DNA of 64,000 bases from contig JAZUBQ010000005.1 in the NCBI GenBank assembly GCA_045638525.1, positions 186,001 to 250,000 on the forward strand, in the 5' to 3' direction. Each line of letters opens with the position of its first letter. The stretch's first letter is position 1. A program made the translations under genes and the position numbers. Shown piece by piece: positions 1-6,518 of the stretch. Source of the stretch: SIG452 sp045638525 (GTDB taxonomy: Bacteria > Bacillota > Clostridia > UMGS1840). Below the pieces are notes generated by a model. That model did not search any database. It was not told the origin of the DNA and was given only the letters and a program-made list of their open reading frames with translations.

Positions 1-180
1 CAAACCAGAAGATATATGGAAAATGCTTTCCGTGATGGTTCCATCAAAATTACAGGAACAGACATTGACGACCTGATGCCGCCAATGTCAAGATTCGGCG
101 GTGGAAACAGAGCAGAAAAGAAACAAGGAATTATATCCAAATTCTTATCTTTCTTTGAAAAATACTTCGGTATTGTGTAA
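1..180 (+). CDS. hsdR: Type I restriction enzyme R subunit, C-terminal end (partial)
   Basis: An open frame enters from the left edge and stops at a TAA after 59 codons. The visible tail contains a GTDIDDLMPPMSRFGGG segment, then a Lys-rich stretch and an amphipathic FLSFFEKYFG end. From memory this matches the C-termini of HsdR proteins (ATP-dependent translocase and nuclease subunit of type I restriction-modification), but only the tail is visible, so no helicase or nuclease motif can be checked. It ends just before a strong bidirectional terminator shared with the convergent recombinase gene. If correct, a type I R-M locus lies to the left. It could instead be another protein with a similar tail. 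Confidence 0.55.
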   Translation, partial: QTRRYMENAFRDGSIKITGTDIDDLMPPMSRFGGGNRAEKKQGIISKFLSFFEKYFGIV

Positions 181-190
181 TCCAAAATCA

Positions 191-230
191 AAAAGGCAGA
201 CTATTCATAACAAAATAGTCTGCCCTTTTC
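191..230. terminator. Bidirectional intrinsic terminator
   Basis: An 11-bp perfect stem (GGCAGACTATT paired with AATAGTCTGCC) is flanked by A and T runs on both sides. It sits between two convergent genes and can end transcription from either. Confidence 0.85.
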
Positions 231-817
231 TATTTTTCCAAAAGAGAAATGTATTTATAAGCAGTTGTGCGGCTGATATCGCACACTCTGGAAAGTTCTG
301 AAATATTCAGATTGCCGTTTTTCCACGACGGATAGTGTCGCAAAAAGGATGCCGGAATATCTTCCTTGGTTAATTGCGGTCGCCCGATACGTGCGCCCTT
401 TGCTCTAGCGTTTTCCATACCGGAACGAACCCTTGCACGAATCATGGCAAGTTCAAGTTGGCTGAATACTCCCGCCATTTGCAGAAATGCTTCACTCATG
501 GGATCACATTTACCATAGCGGCAATCAAGAGTGATGCTGCCGATAATGATTAGGCGTAGATGCTTTTCACGTATGATATCAATGATTTCACAAAGCTGCT
601 GTGTGCTTCTGGCAAGTCTGGGAACCTCTAATGTAATGATGGTGTCCCCTTCTCTGGCTTCCAGAAGCATGGCTTGCTGTTGGTCTTTTATTTTGCTGTC
701 GCCGAGTTCGTACTCAAAGAATATTTTTTCTGCACCTGCGGCTTTTAATTCTCTGACCTGCCAGTTGATATCCTGCTTTGTTTCGTTGGTGCTACATCTG
801 GCGTATCCGTAATTCAT
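230..817 (-). CDS. Serine recombinase / resolvase-invertase family protein
   Basis: This is a 195-residue small serine recombinase that would cut DNA through a Ser-DNA link for resolution or inversion. The N-terminus carries the YARCST motif with catalytic Ser9 and Arg7. The central PRLARS segment and the long helix rich in E, R and G (about residues 115-145) fit the catalytic and dimerisation domain. A helix-turn-helix is visible around residues 160-190 (ISELSRVCDISRTTAYKYI). The length is normal for Tn3 resolvase/Hin-type enzymes and all key residues are present. A GAAAGGAAC ribosome site precedes the ATG. It lies downstream of a small unknown gene on the same strand inside an apparent mobile region. 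No paired recombination sites could be identified in the window, so its target is unknown. Confidence 0.93.
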   Translation of the reverse strand: MNYGYARCSTNETKQDINWQVRELKAAGAEKIFFEYELGDSKIKDQQQAMLLEAREGDTIITLEVPRLARSTQQLCEIIDIIREKHLRLIIIGSITLDCRYGKCDPMSEAFLQMAGVFSQLELAMIRARVRSGMENARAKGARIGRPQLTKEDIPASFLRHYPSWKNGNLNISELSRVCDISRTTAYKYISLLEK

Positions 818-833
818 AGCGGTTCCTTTCCCC

Positions 834-861
834 CACTCCGCAAGGTTTCCCCTGCGGAGTG
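834..861. other. Stem-loop between two accessory genes
   Basis: A 9-bp perfect stem (CACTCCGCA / TGCGGAGTG) with a 10-base loop lies between the stop of the 92-residue gene and the start of the serine recombinase. No clear T run follows on the minus strand, so it may be a processing or attenuation element rather than a full terminator. Confidence 0.5.
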
Positions 862-871
862 GATTTTGTTT

Positions 872-1150
872 TTAGCAAGAGATGGTGAAACGTTTGCTTG
901 CACTCTGTTTGGTGAATGCTTTGTAAAGGTCTCCATACATCTTTTTGAAATTGGTGGTATCGAAACGGTTGCTTAATACGGAAGTCCAACGGATGATGTA
1001 AGAACCGGCAATCAGTTCTTCGGTTTCTCTTTCCAGCATTTCTTCTTTGATGCTGTCACGGATTGCTTCGGCTTCTGCCTTTGCCTGCTCCATCATTTCT
1101 TCCCATTCGTTAAGTGCCTCAATTTTTTTAATCAGTTCTGCTTTGCTCAT
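872..1150 (-). CDS. Small helical accessory protein of unknown function
   Basis: This 92-residue protein belongs to no family I recognise. The first 50 residues are strongly charged and heptad-like (many E, K and A; EALNEWEEMMEQAKAEAEAI), predicting a coiled coil. The C-terminal 40 residues are basic and contain an SNRFDTTNFKKMYGDL segment. A GGAG ribosome site precedes the ATG. It is driven by a textbook promoter at 1212-1240 overlapped by a palindromic operator, so it is probably repressed by the divergently encoded XRE protein. The pattern fits a phage or integrative-element accessory protein. No enzyme motif or membrane segment is visible. Confidence 0.75.
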   Translation of the reverse strand: MSKAELIKKIEALNEWEEMMEQAKAEAEAIRDSIKEEMLERETEELIAGSYIIRWTSVLSNRFDTTNFKKMYGDLYKAFTKQSASKRFTISC

Positions 1151-1211
1151 TTTCGTTTTCTCCTTTTGGTTTTTATTTATTCTTTGGGGTGTTCCCCTTA
1201 ACTACATTTAT

Positions 1212-1240
1212 ATTATACTACGAAATTCGTAATTTGTCAA
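1212..1240 (-). promoter_or_regulatory. Promoter of the 92-residue accessory gene
   Basis: On the minus strand, TTGACA (1235-1240) and TATAAT (1212-1217) are separated by exactly 17 bases. The spacer contains the perfect palindrome TACGAAATTCGTA. Confidence 0.9.
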
Positions 1241-1313
1241 TACTTTTTTCGTAATTCTTTACGTTTTTTTGAATTTTTTTCCGATTTATGTATTGATTTA
1301 TTACGAAAATCGT
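1219..1313. promoter_or_regulatory. Operator cluster in the divergent promoter region
   Basis: Three dyad sequences built on ACGAA/TTCGT lie between the divergent genes. They are a perfect TACGAA-A-TTCGTA at 1219-1231, an inverted CGTAA-TTCT-TTACG at 1250-1263, and an imperfect ACGAA-A-ATCGT at 1303-1313. The outer two sit in the -35/-10 spacers of the two promoters. This suggests that the XRE protein binds there and represses itself and the divergent gene; binding is inferred. Confidence 0.7.
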
Positions 1314-1321
1314 GTTATAAT
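1293..1321 (+). promoter_or_regulatory. Promoter of the XRE regulator
   Basis: TTGATT (1293-1298) and TATAAT (1316-1321) are spaced by 17 bases, 24 bases before the chosen start. An operator-like dyad fills the spacer. Confidence 0.85.
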
Positions 1322-1344
1322 ACCAAATGAAAGGATGTGTTCTT

Positions 1345-1554
1345 ATGATTAAATTCAAAGTGAAAGTTATGCTCGCCTTACGTGAGATGACGCAGAAAGA
1401 ACTTGCGGAACGAACCGGCATCAGACCACCAACCGTTTCAGCAATCTGCACCGGTGCAGTAAAACATCTTCCAATAGACGCACTCAATGCAATCTGTAAT
1501 GTGTTAGATTGCCAACCTGCGGATATAATGGAATACATTCCAGACGAAATTTAG
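1345..1554 (+). CDS. XRE-family helix-turn-helix regulator
   Basis: This is a 69-residue Cro/CI-like DNA-binding protein consisting of a single HTH_3 domain. The helix-turn-helix reads MTQKELAERTGIRPPTVSAI (about residues 15-34), and a DIMEYIPDE end is typical of single-domain XRE regulators of mobile elements. An in-frame ATG at 1327 exists, but the AAAGGA ribosome site at 1330-1335 lies inside that extension and is placed 9 bases before the ATG at 1345, so the shorter start is chosen. It is transcribed divergently from the 92-residue gene across shared palindromic operators, which points to autoregulation. It may control maintenance or excision functions of the element. Confidence 0.88.
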   Translation: MIKFKVKVMLALREMTQKELAERTGIRPPTVSAICTGAVKHLPIDALNAICNVLDCQPADIMEYIPDEI

Positions 1555-1835
1555 GGGTGTCCAATTAAACAGTTCTTTTCCCGAACGGTTTTTCCGGCTC
1601 TCATAATGCCAAAAGTCATCCGAAAAATGCCCTGATTTTGTTCAGGTAATTCGCCCTACCCTTTTGTGGACATAGCGGGGGTGTATTACGTGAAAAATAT
1701 TTTTAAAATCGTGATTGCGGTTTTAGGGTGGCTCGCGTCATTTTGGAATGGGATTTTCATTCCAGAAGACGGGTTTTATGTTCGTGTTCGGAATATATGT
1801 ATTTTTAATCCTACGACTTTGACGGCAATAAACGA
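1555..1835. other. Non-coding stretch in the accessory region
   Basis: About 280 bases without a convincing gene. A weak open frame starts near GTG 1690 and could encode a short hydrophobic N-terminus (KNIFKIVIAVLGWLASFW). It reads through the terminator at 1841-1876 and then runs antisense to a better small gene, so I do not call it. The stretch is less AT-rich than its surroundings around 1560-1680. Confidence 0.4.
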
Positions 1836-1840
1836 AAAAA

Positions 1841-1876
1841 ACGGCAAGCAGTTCATAAGAACTACCTGCCGTTTTT
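1841..1876. terminator. Bidirectional terminator
   Basis: A stem with outer arm ACGGCA/TGCCGT and inner arm AGTTC/GAACT closed by an ATAA loop is flanked by A6 and T5 runs. It serves the minus-strand small genes and any plus-strand transcript from the XRE gene. Its right arm overlaps the stop codon of the 45-residue gene. Confidence 0.8.
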
Positions 1877-2012
1877 ATTTGAAATCTTTTAGAAGTTCGT
1901 CAAGCGCCATATCAAGTGCCGTTTTCAGACTTTTCTCGACAATACTTAATAATTCCTGCTCTATAATAGATTTCTTCTTTTTCTTTTTTTCTTTCTGATT
2001 CTGATGTTTCAT
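1875..2012 (-). CDS. 45-residue charged small protein, translationally coupled
   Basis: This short gene encodes an N-terminus with a run of Lys/Glu (KEKKKKKKS) followed by an amphipathic helix (SIIEQELLSIVEKSL, then KTALDMALDELL). Its ATG overlaps the TGA of the upstream 59-residue gene in an ATGA arrangement (shared bases 2009-2012), the usual sign of translational coupling. It ends inside the terminator stem, so it is the last gene of this little operon. No family is recognised. The coupling and clean ending make it more likely real than most ORFs of this size, although no homologue could be checked. Confidence 0.6.
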   Translation of the reverse strand: MKHQNQKEKKKKKKSIIEQELLSIVEKSLKTALDMALDELLKDFK

Positions 2013-2188
2013 TTTACTTTAATCTCACTTTTGATATGAATATTGCTTTCAGACTCTTCTTCCTGCGATTCCTTCAACCGTTTTAACATTGTGTTATGGT
2101 GTGCTACCCAGATTTCTTCCGGTGTATAACCATCCAGATACATGGTGGGATAATACTCCGGCAATTCTTTTTGAGGATAAATTACCAT
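2009..2188 (-). CDS. 59-residue hypothetical protein of the accessory region
   Basis: A small soluble protein, acidic towards the C-terminus, with a YYPTMYLDGYTPEEIWVAHH segment and a second half rich in E, S and K. It is reminiscent of short proteins carried by clostridial integrative elements, but I do not recognise a domain. The open frame extends 18 codons further upstream. A GAAAGGAGA ribosome site is placed correctly for the ATG at 2188, so the shorter form is preferred. The leader upstream contains three consecutive hairpins. It is the first gene of a two-gene unit with the 45-residue protein. Confidence 0.65.
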   Translation of the reverse strand: MVIYPQKELPEYYPTMYLDGYTPEEIWVAHHNTMLKRLKESQEEESESNIHIKSEIKVK

Positions 2189-2227
2189 CTTCTTATTCTC
2201 CTTTCTTTTTTTCTTTTGGAAAGAGGA

Positions 2228-2310
2228 AATTGCGGAACGCAATTACCTCGCTAGACGTGTGTGCTTGCACACACGTCGTATAATTTTGGTTCTTTTGTTA
2301 GCAAAAGAAC
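2228..2310. other. Three consecutive perfect hairpins in a leader region
   Basis: Three different perfect stems follow one another: AATTGCG/CGCAATT (2228-2244), an 11-bp stem GACGTGTGTGC/GCACACACGTC with almost no loop (2254-2277), and GTTCTTTTG/CAAAAGAAC (2289-2310). They lie upstream of the minus-strand gene starting at 2188, so they would form a structured 5' leader or a cruciform-prone DNA site. None is followed by a convincing U run. Confidence 0.65.
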
Positions 2311-2397
2311 ATACTATACCCAATTCTTCTATTATATATGAAAATAAGGGGTAATTGATTTTCAAACTTTGTCCAAAATTTTTTCAACCTCACACAC

Positions 2398-2778
2398 TTA
2401 AGAGGCGATGGGAAAATCTTCGATTTCAGGATAGCGGTTCAAGAACCATTTTTTGATGGTGGGATAACGCAATCCCTGCTTATGGCATCTGGAAATCGTG
2501 CGAAGTTCATTAAACTCTGTGAGTGTGAGAACCAACCCTTCGTCTTTTTCATGACTTAAAATATAGTTCTCCATATACTCATAAGTCAACCCTTTATAAG
2601 TTTCTTTTGCCGGATTATTCTTGATCGTGCGAACAACTACCGCATAGTCAGGATAATCTCCTCTGACCTGCTGTAAATGAGTGTATTCTTCACTTCTGGT
2701 ATTTTCCGCAAGTTTTGCGAAAGTTCTATCCATCACAATTTTTTTATCTGCGTAATTAACTTTTAAAAAATTTTTCAT
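2398..2778 (-). CDS. Accessory protein, paralogue of the upstream gene (copy 2)
   Basis: This 126-residue protein shares a common plan with the gene immediately upstream (2802-3197). Both have a short beta-like N-terminus, an FAK/FAR-containing helix, an EEY/REYQEL stretch, a YKGLTYEYMENYI segment (FKGLTLKYMEAYI in the neighbour), and a C-terminal WFLNRYPE motif (WFLKKYPV in the neighbour). I know similar proteins only as hypotheticals of clostridial mobile elements and cannot assign a function. It is 23 bases downstream of its paralogue with its own ribosome site, so the two are co-transcribed. No signal peptide, membrane segment or enzyme motif is visible. Confidence 0.75.
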   Translation of the reverse strand: MKNFLKVNYADKKIVMDRTFAKLAENTRSEEYTHLQQVRGDYPDYAVVVRTIKNNPAKETYKGLTYEYMENYILSHEKDEGLVLTLTEFNELRTISRCHKQGLRYPTIKKWFLNRYPEIEDFPIAS

Positions 2779-2801
2779 TTTCTTTAACTCCTTTCTTCAT
2801 T

Positions 2802-3197
2802 TTATGCGCTTAATGCTTCTTTTAATTTCTCGGTATATTCTTTGAATACAGGATACTTTTTAAGGAACCATGCCTTAATTTCACCATAGGACGCTGTTGC
2901 GGCAAAATCTAATTCTGCGCCGTTTTCATCAAGTCCACGCAGAGTATTGAAAGTTGTCATGATAGTTTTTTCTTCATCATCGTGTTTTTCGATGTAGGCT
3001 TCCATATACTTGAGCGTTAAACCTTTGAATTGACCATTCTTCTTTCCTGCACTCTTGGTAATAACCTTGAATCCGGGAAAATCGTTTCTCGCGGTTTTGA
3101 GTTCCTGATACTCACGGGTTCCGAACATGCTTGCCTCTCTGGCAAAGCTCTTGGTGATTTCGATGATTCTTGTTTTTTCGTTGATTTTGATGTTCAT
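2802..3197 (-). CDS. Accessory protein, paralogue of the downstream gene (copy 1)
   Basis: A 131-residue soluble, Lys/Glu-rich protein of unknown function. It aligns along its whole length with the next gene, sharing GREYQELKTAR-like, KGLTLKYMEAYIEKHD and AWFLKKYPVF segments, so the two arose by tandem duplication and then diverged strongly. The ATG is preceded by AAAGGATG. It is the first gene after a roughly 330-base gap downstream of the integrase. An inverted repeat CATCTT-N7-AAGATG at 3302-3320 lies upstream and may be an operator. Position and company suggest a mobile-element function, which is inference. Confidence 0.78.
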   Translation of the reverse strand: MNIKINEKTRIIEITKSFAREASMFGTREYQELKTARNDFPGFKVITKSAGKKNGQFKGLTLKYMEAYIEKHDDEEKTIMTTFNTLRGLDENGAELDFAATASYGEIKAWFLKKYPVFKEYTEKLKEALSA

Positions 3198-3484
3198 AAT
3201 TGTAACATCCTTTCTTAAATAATTTTATTTTAATATTTTTTTGTAATGTTGGTGGGCTTTCGTTTTTTGTTTTCCTTGCCCTTTCTGTAATTTAATTATA
3301 GCATCTTTTATAATAAGATGTGTCGTTATAATGGCATTTTTCAAACTTTTTTAAAAATTTTTTCATGTTTTCATAGCGGCTTTCGGCAATTACTTCACCA
3401 TAATCTCCAAAAAGATGTTAAATACTTGTTTTATCAAGATTATTTAGTTGTATTCAACTGGAATCAAAGATGATAAAAAGATGT
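3198..3484. other. Intergenic region between integrase and paralogue pair
   Basis: No gene is visible. The stretch is very AT-rich with several T tracts. An inverted repeat CATCTT-TTATAAT-AAGATG lies at 3302-3320, and a minus-strand -10-like TATAAT lies at 3295-3300 without a good -35. An attachment or accessory site for the integrase could lie here, but I find no diagnostic repeat. Confidence 0.4.
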
Positions 3485-3526
3485 AAAAAAGGAGAATAGA
3501 AGTTGATTCCATTCTCCTTTTTTATC
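3485..3526. terminator. Terminator of the integrase gene
   Basis: The stem GGAGAAT-A-GAA / TTC-C-ATTCTCC (3491-3517) is bordered by A6 and T6 runs, so it works on both strands. It lies directly after the integrase stop codon on the minus strand. Confidence 0.85.
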
Positions 3527-3529
3527 GTT

Positions 3530-4462
3530 TTACAATTTGATACTTTGTCTTGTTATGAACTTATCAAGTAGATTCAGTTCATTCACTTCTCTTGCAACAT
3601 CGCTGACCAATAGATTGATATAGTTCTGTGTAATTTGCAAGCTGGAATGACCCAACAGTTGCGAAAGCGTAACCACATTTCCGCCGTTTAAAATCCATTG
3701 TTTGGCAAACGTGTGTCTATAACGGTGAATTCCGGTTGTTTTAACGCCTCTCCTTTTATTATACACATACAGCATGTGATAACAAGTGCTTCTTATTAAT
3801 TGATTTCCAAATACATTACAAAACAAATAATCTTCTACCGTATGATATTGTCTATGTTTCAAAAACTCATTCAATATATTTGACATTGTGCGATTGATCG
3901 GCACAATTAGCGGCTTTCTATTCTTCGTTGTATTGATATATACAATACCATTATCAAAATCTATGTCCTTCACTTGGATGTGCATCAAACTTCTTTGACG
4001 CACTCCGGTGGAAAAAAGGAAGTTGGTCATTACCCAACATTGATATTCTGTAAAGGAACATTTTTTCATATTTGGCTTTTGCAATAAAATCTTTAATTCA
4101 TCATCAGAATAAGTTTCCACGTTAGTTTTATCCACTTTGATAGCCCTCATTTTATAGTATTTAAGATACCCCTCATTCATCAGAAAGTGTAATGTAGTAA
4201 TTAAGTCTCTCAAATAAGCATTGATACTAACATCATTATGGAGAGTTTTTCTTAAATAAATAACATAATCCTTATAACTTTGTTCCGTCATTTCTGTGAT
4301 AGGCATAGCGGGATCAAAATACTTATAAAACTGTTTGTAACTTTGTTTGTAGTGCCGGATAGTTCCCTCGCGTAAATTACGTTGACGGCAATCATCCAGA
4401 TACATATTACATCCCTCTTGGAATGTGATGGTTTCAGACTTCGAAAGTTTCAATTTTTTCAT
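3530..4462 (-). CDS. Tyrosine-type site-specific integrase
   Basis: This is a 310-residue phage-integrase family recombinase. The N-terminal SAM-like core-binding domain covers about residues 10-110 (TFQEGCNMYLDDCRQRN). The catalytic domain follows with the conserved Arg in FLSTGVRQRSLMHIQ (visible as STGVRQRS), the beta-hairpin Lys in NTTKNRKPL, the HRYRHTFA box and the nucleophile Tyr in LGHSSLQITQNYINL. All catalytic residues are present, so it should be active. The frame stays open for 25 codons upstream, but that part covers the neighbouring terminator; GGGAAGG lies before the ATG at 4462. It adjoins the core chromosome at 4.5 kb, consistent with the right boundary of an integrated element or with a DNA-inverting role near the R-M genes. 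Confidence 0.93.
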   Translation of the reverse strand: MKKLKLSKSETITFQEGCNMYLDDCRQRNLREGTIRHYKQSYKQFYKYFDPAMPITEMTEQSYKDYVIYLRKTLHNDVSINAYLRDLITTLHFLMNEGYLKYYKMRAIKVDKTNVETYSDDELKILLQKPNMKKCSFTEYQCWVMTNFLFSTGVRQRSLMHIQVKDIDFDNGIVYINTTKNRKPLIVPINRTMSNILNEFLKHRQYHTVEDYLFCNVFGNQLIRSTCYHMLYVYNKRRGVKTTGIHRYRHTFAKQWILNGGNVVTLSQLLGHSSLQITQNYINLLVSDVAREVNELNLLDKFITRQSIKL

Positions 4463-4493
4463 AGTTTTCCTTCCCTTTTCGGTATAAAAAAAG

Positions 4494-4534
4494 TTAGACA
4501 CATCATCAGGAAATCCTGAAAATGATGTGTCTAA
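4494..4534 (-). terminator. Terminator of the GGGtGRT operon
   Basis: A long near-perfect inverted repeat, TTAGACACATCAT paired with ATGATGTGTCTAA with an inner AGGA/TCCT arm, is followed on the minus strand by C and a T7 run. It closes the operon to its right and may also mark the border of the integrated element. Confidence 0.85.
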
Positions 4535-4578
4535 CATTAAAAATTCAGTTGAAACTTAAGATAAGTCCGAAAACTCTC

Positions 4579-5577
4579 TTATTTGCTAGCTTCTTCGATT
4601 GCTACTGCAACTGCAACAGACATACCAACCATGGGGTTGTTACCTGCGCCGATCAAGCCCATCATTTCAACGTGAGCCGGAACGGAGGAAGAACCTGCAA
4701 ACTGAGCATCAGAGTGCATTCTTCCCATGGTGTCGGTTAAGCCGTAAGAAGCGGGACCTGCAGCCATATTATCGGGATGCAGAGTTCTTCCGGTACCGCC
4801 GCCGGATGCAACGGAGAAGTATTTTTTACCCTGCTGGATACATTCTTTTTTGTAGGTACCTGCAACAGGATGCTGGAATCTGGTGGGGTTGGTGGAGTTA
4901 CCGGTGATGGAAACGCCAACGTTTTCTTTGTGCATGATTGCAACGCCTTCACGAACGTCGTCACAGCCATAACATTTAACTTTTGCTCTTTCGCCGGTAG
5001 AGTATGCTTTTTCAGAAACTACTTTCAGTTCACCGGTGTAGTAATCGAACTGAGTTCTTACATAGGTGAAACCATTGATTCTGGAGATGATTTCAGCAGC
5101 ATCTTTACCCAGACCGTTTAAGATAACTTTTAAGGGTTCTTTTCTAACTTTGTTTGCAGATTTTGCGATACCGATTGCACCTTCAGCAGCAGCGAAAGAT
5201 TCGTGACCTGCTAAGAATGCGAAACATTTGGTATCTTCTCTTAACAGCATAGCTGCTAAGTTACCGTGACCGATACCAACTTTTCTGTCATCTGCAACAG
5301 AACCGGGAATACAGAATGCCTGTAAGCCTTCACCAATTACTTCAGCAGCATCAGCAGCATTGGTAACACCACGTTTGATTGCTAAAGCGGCACCTAAGAT
5401 GTATGCCCAGCAAGCGTTTTCAAAACAGATGGGCTGGATGCCTTTTACGATGTTATATACATCGATTCCTTTATCTTCACAGATTTTTCTTGCTTCTTCG
5501 ATGGAAGCGATTCCGTTTTCTTCCAGACATTTGGTAATGCCGGCGATTCTTCTTTCGTAACCTTCAAATAATGGCAT
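4579..5577 (-). CDS. GGGtGRT family protein
   Basis: This 332-residue protein carries the signature ASGGGTGRTLHPDN near residue 260 that names the GGGtGRT family. Its function is not established. Other glycine-rich segments (VGIGHGNLAA, GLIGAGNNPMVGM) and conserved Cys residues (CFENACWAY, KVKCYGCDD) are visible, but no classical P-loop. The length looks complete. It follows the NifU-like scaffold gene by 14 bases on the same strand and ends at a strong terminator. This two-gene arrangement is a recurrent one in clostridia as I recall, suggesting that the pair acts together, perhaps in Fe-S or radical metabolism; that role is inference. Confidence 0.92.
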   Translation of the reverse strand: MPLFEGYERRIAGITKCLEENGIASIEEARKICEDKGIDVYNIVKGIQPICFENACWAYILGAALAIKRGVTNAADAAEVIGEGLQAFCIPGSVADDRKVGIGHGNLAAMLLREDTKCFAFLAGHESFAAAEGAIGIAKSANKVRKEPLKVILNGLGKDAAEIISRINGFTYVRTQFDYYTGELKVVSEKAYSTGERAKVKCYGCDDVREGVAIMHKENVGVSITGNSTNPTRFQHPVAGTYKKECIQQGKKYFSVASGGGTGRTLHPDNMAAGPASYGLTDTMGRMHSDAQFAGSSSVPAHVEMMGLIGAGNNPMVGMSVAVAVAIEEASK

Positions 5578-5591
5578 AATCGTTTCCCTCC

Positions 5592-6287
5592 TTATTCTTT
5601 TCTCGGATCTACATAGGAAGCTGCATCATCAAATCTTCCGTAGGTACCGGTTGCTTTTTTCATTGCTTCTTCAGGACTGGTGCCTGCTTTGATCATATCC
5701 ATCATTCTGCCGAAGCTGATGAATTCGTAACCGATGATGTGTTTTTCATCATCCAAAGCAATTTTGGTAACATAACCTTCTGCCATTTCCAGATATCTAG
5801 GACCTTTTGCAGAAGAAGAATACATGGTACCAACCTGGCTTCTCAAGCCTTTACCTAAGTCTTCTAAACCAGCACCGATGGGTAAACCGCCTTCGGAGAA
5901 TGCAGTCTGAGTTCTTCCGTAGATGATCTGCAGGAACAGTTCTCTCATAGCAGTGTTGATAGCATCACATACTAAGTCAGTATTTACTGCTTCCAGTAAG
6001 GTTTTACCGGTTAAGATTTCTGCTGCCATTGCTGCAGAGTGAGTCATACCGCTACAACCGATGGTTTCTACCAGCGCTTCTTCGATAATACCGTCTTTCA
6101 CGTTTAAGGTTAATTTACATGCACCCTGCTGAGGAGCACACCAGCCAATACCGTGAGTTAAGCCGGAAATGTCTTTTACTTCTTTTGCCTGAACCCATTT
6201 TCCTTCTTCCGGAATCGGTGCCGGACCGTGGTTGGGGCCTTTGGCTACACAAGTCATTTGTTCAACTTCATGTGTAAACTTGCTCAT
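5592..6287 (-). CDS. NifU-like iron-sulfur cluster assembly scaffold
   Basis: This 231-residue protein contains an IscU/NifU_N-type core (about residues 40-125) with Cys residues in GIGWCAPQQGAC, ETIGCSGMTH and DLVCDAI, the usual three-cysteine spacing of Fe-S scaffolds. It continues with an extra roughly 100-residue C-terminal part not found in simple IscU proteins. The ATG at 6287 is preceded by GGAGGTTTAAACTA; a longer frame to 6332 lacks a ribosome site. It is the first gene of the operon with the GGGtGRT protein, transcribed from the promoter at 6338-6366. No cysteine desulfurase gene is nearby, so it is unlikely to be the general housekeeping scaffold. Confidence 0.85.
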   Translation of the reverse strand: MSKFTHEVEQMTCVAKGPNHGPAPIPEEGKWVQAKEVKDISGLTHGIGWCAPQQGACKLTLNVKDGIIEEALVETIGCSGMTHSAAMAAEILTGKTLLEAVNTDLVCDAINTAMRELFLQIIYGRTQTAFSEGGLPIGAGLEDLGKGLRSQVGTMYSSSAKGPRYLEMAEGYVTKIALDDEKHIIGYEFISFGRMMDMIKAGTSPEEAMKKATGTYGRFDDAASYVDPRKE

Positions 6288-6337
6288 TAGTTTAAACCTC
6301 CATAAATGTATGTTAAAATAGTTTTTTACCAAATTAT

Positions 6338-6366
6338 ATTATACATAATTTCCTACAGTTTGTCTA
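6338..6366 (-). promoter_or_regulatory. Promoter of the NifU-like/GGGtGRT operon
   Basis: On the minus strand, TAGACA (6361-6366) and TATAAT (6338-6343) are separated by 17 bases, about 50 bases upstream of the NifU-like start. Confidence 0.75.
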
Positions 6367-6518
6367 CTGTTTTTGCAATTTTTTTCAAAGAATTTTAAAA
6401 TTTTATGATTTTTCACAGATTTAAAATCCTTTTGGCTCGATTTTTATGTAATTTGTATTTTTTTTAATGGACTTTCATATAATACACTATACTACAAATA
6501 ATATTTGGAGGAATCGTA

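Noticed and set aside
1666..1998. 110-codon plus-strand frame with a hydrophobic start
   Set aside because: It runs through a strong terminator and then antisense to a coupled small gene, ending in poly-Phe that simply mirrors a Lys-rich coding stretch. A shorter real peptide near 1690 cannot be excluded.
4494..4534. Long palindrome as an integrase attachment site
   Set aside because: It is fully explained as the GGGtGRT-operon terminator, and no second copy exists in the window. It remains possible as an insertion point but is not supported.
4463..4537. N-terminal extension of the integrase
   Set aside because: The extra codons cover the terminator stem of the neighbouring operon and lack a ribosome site; the ATG at 4462 has one.
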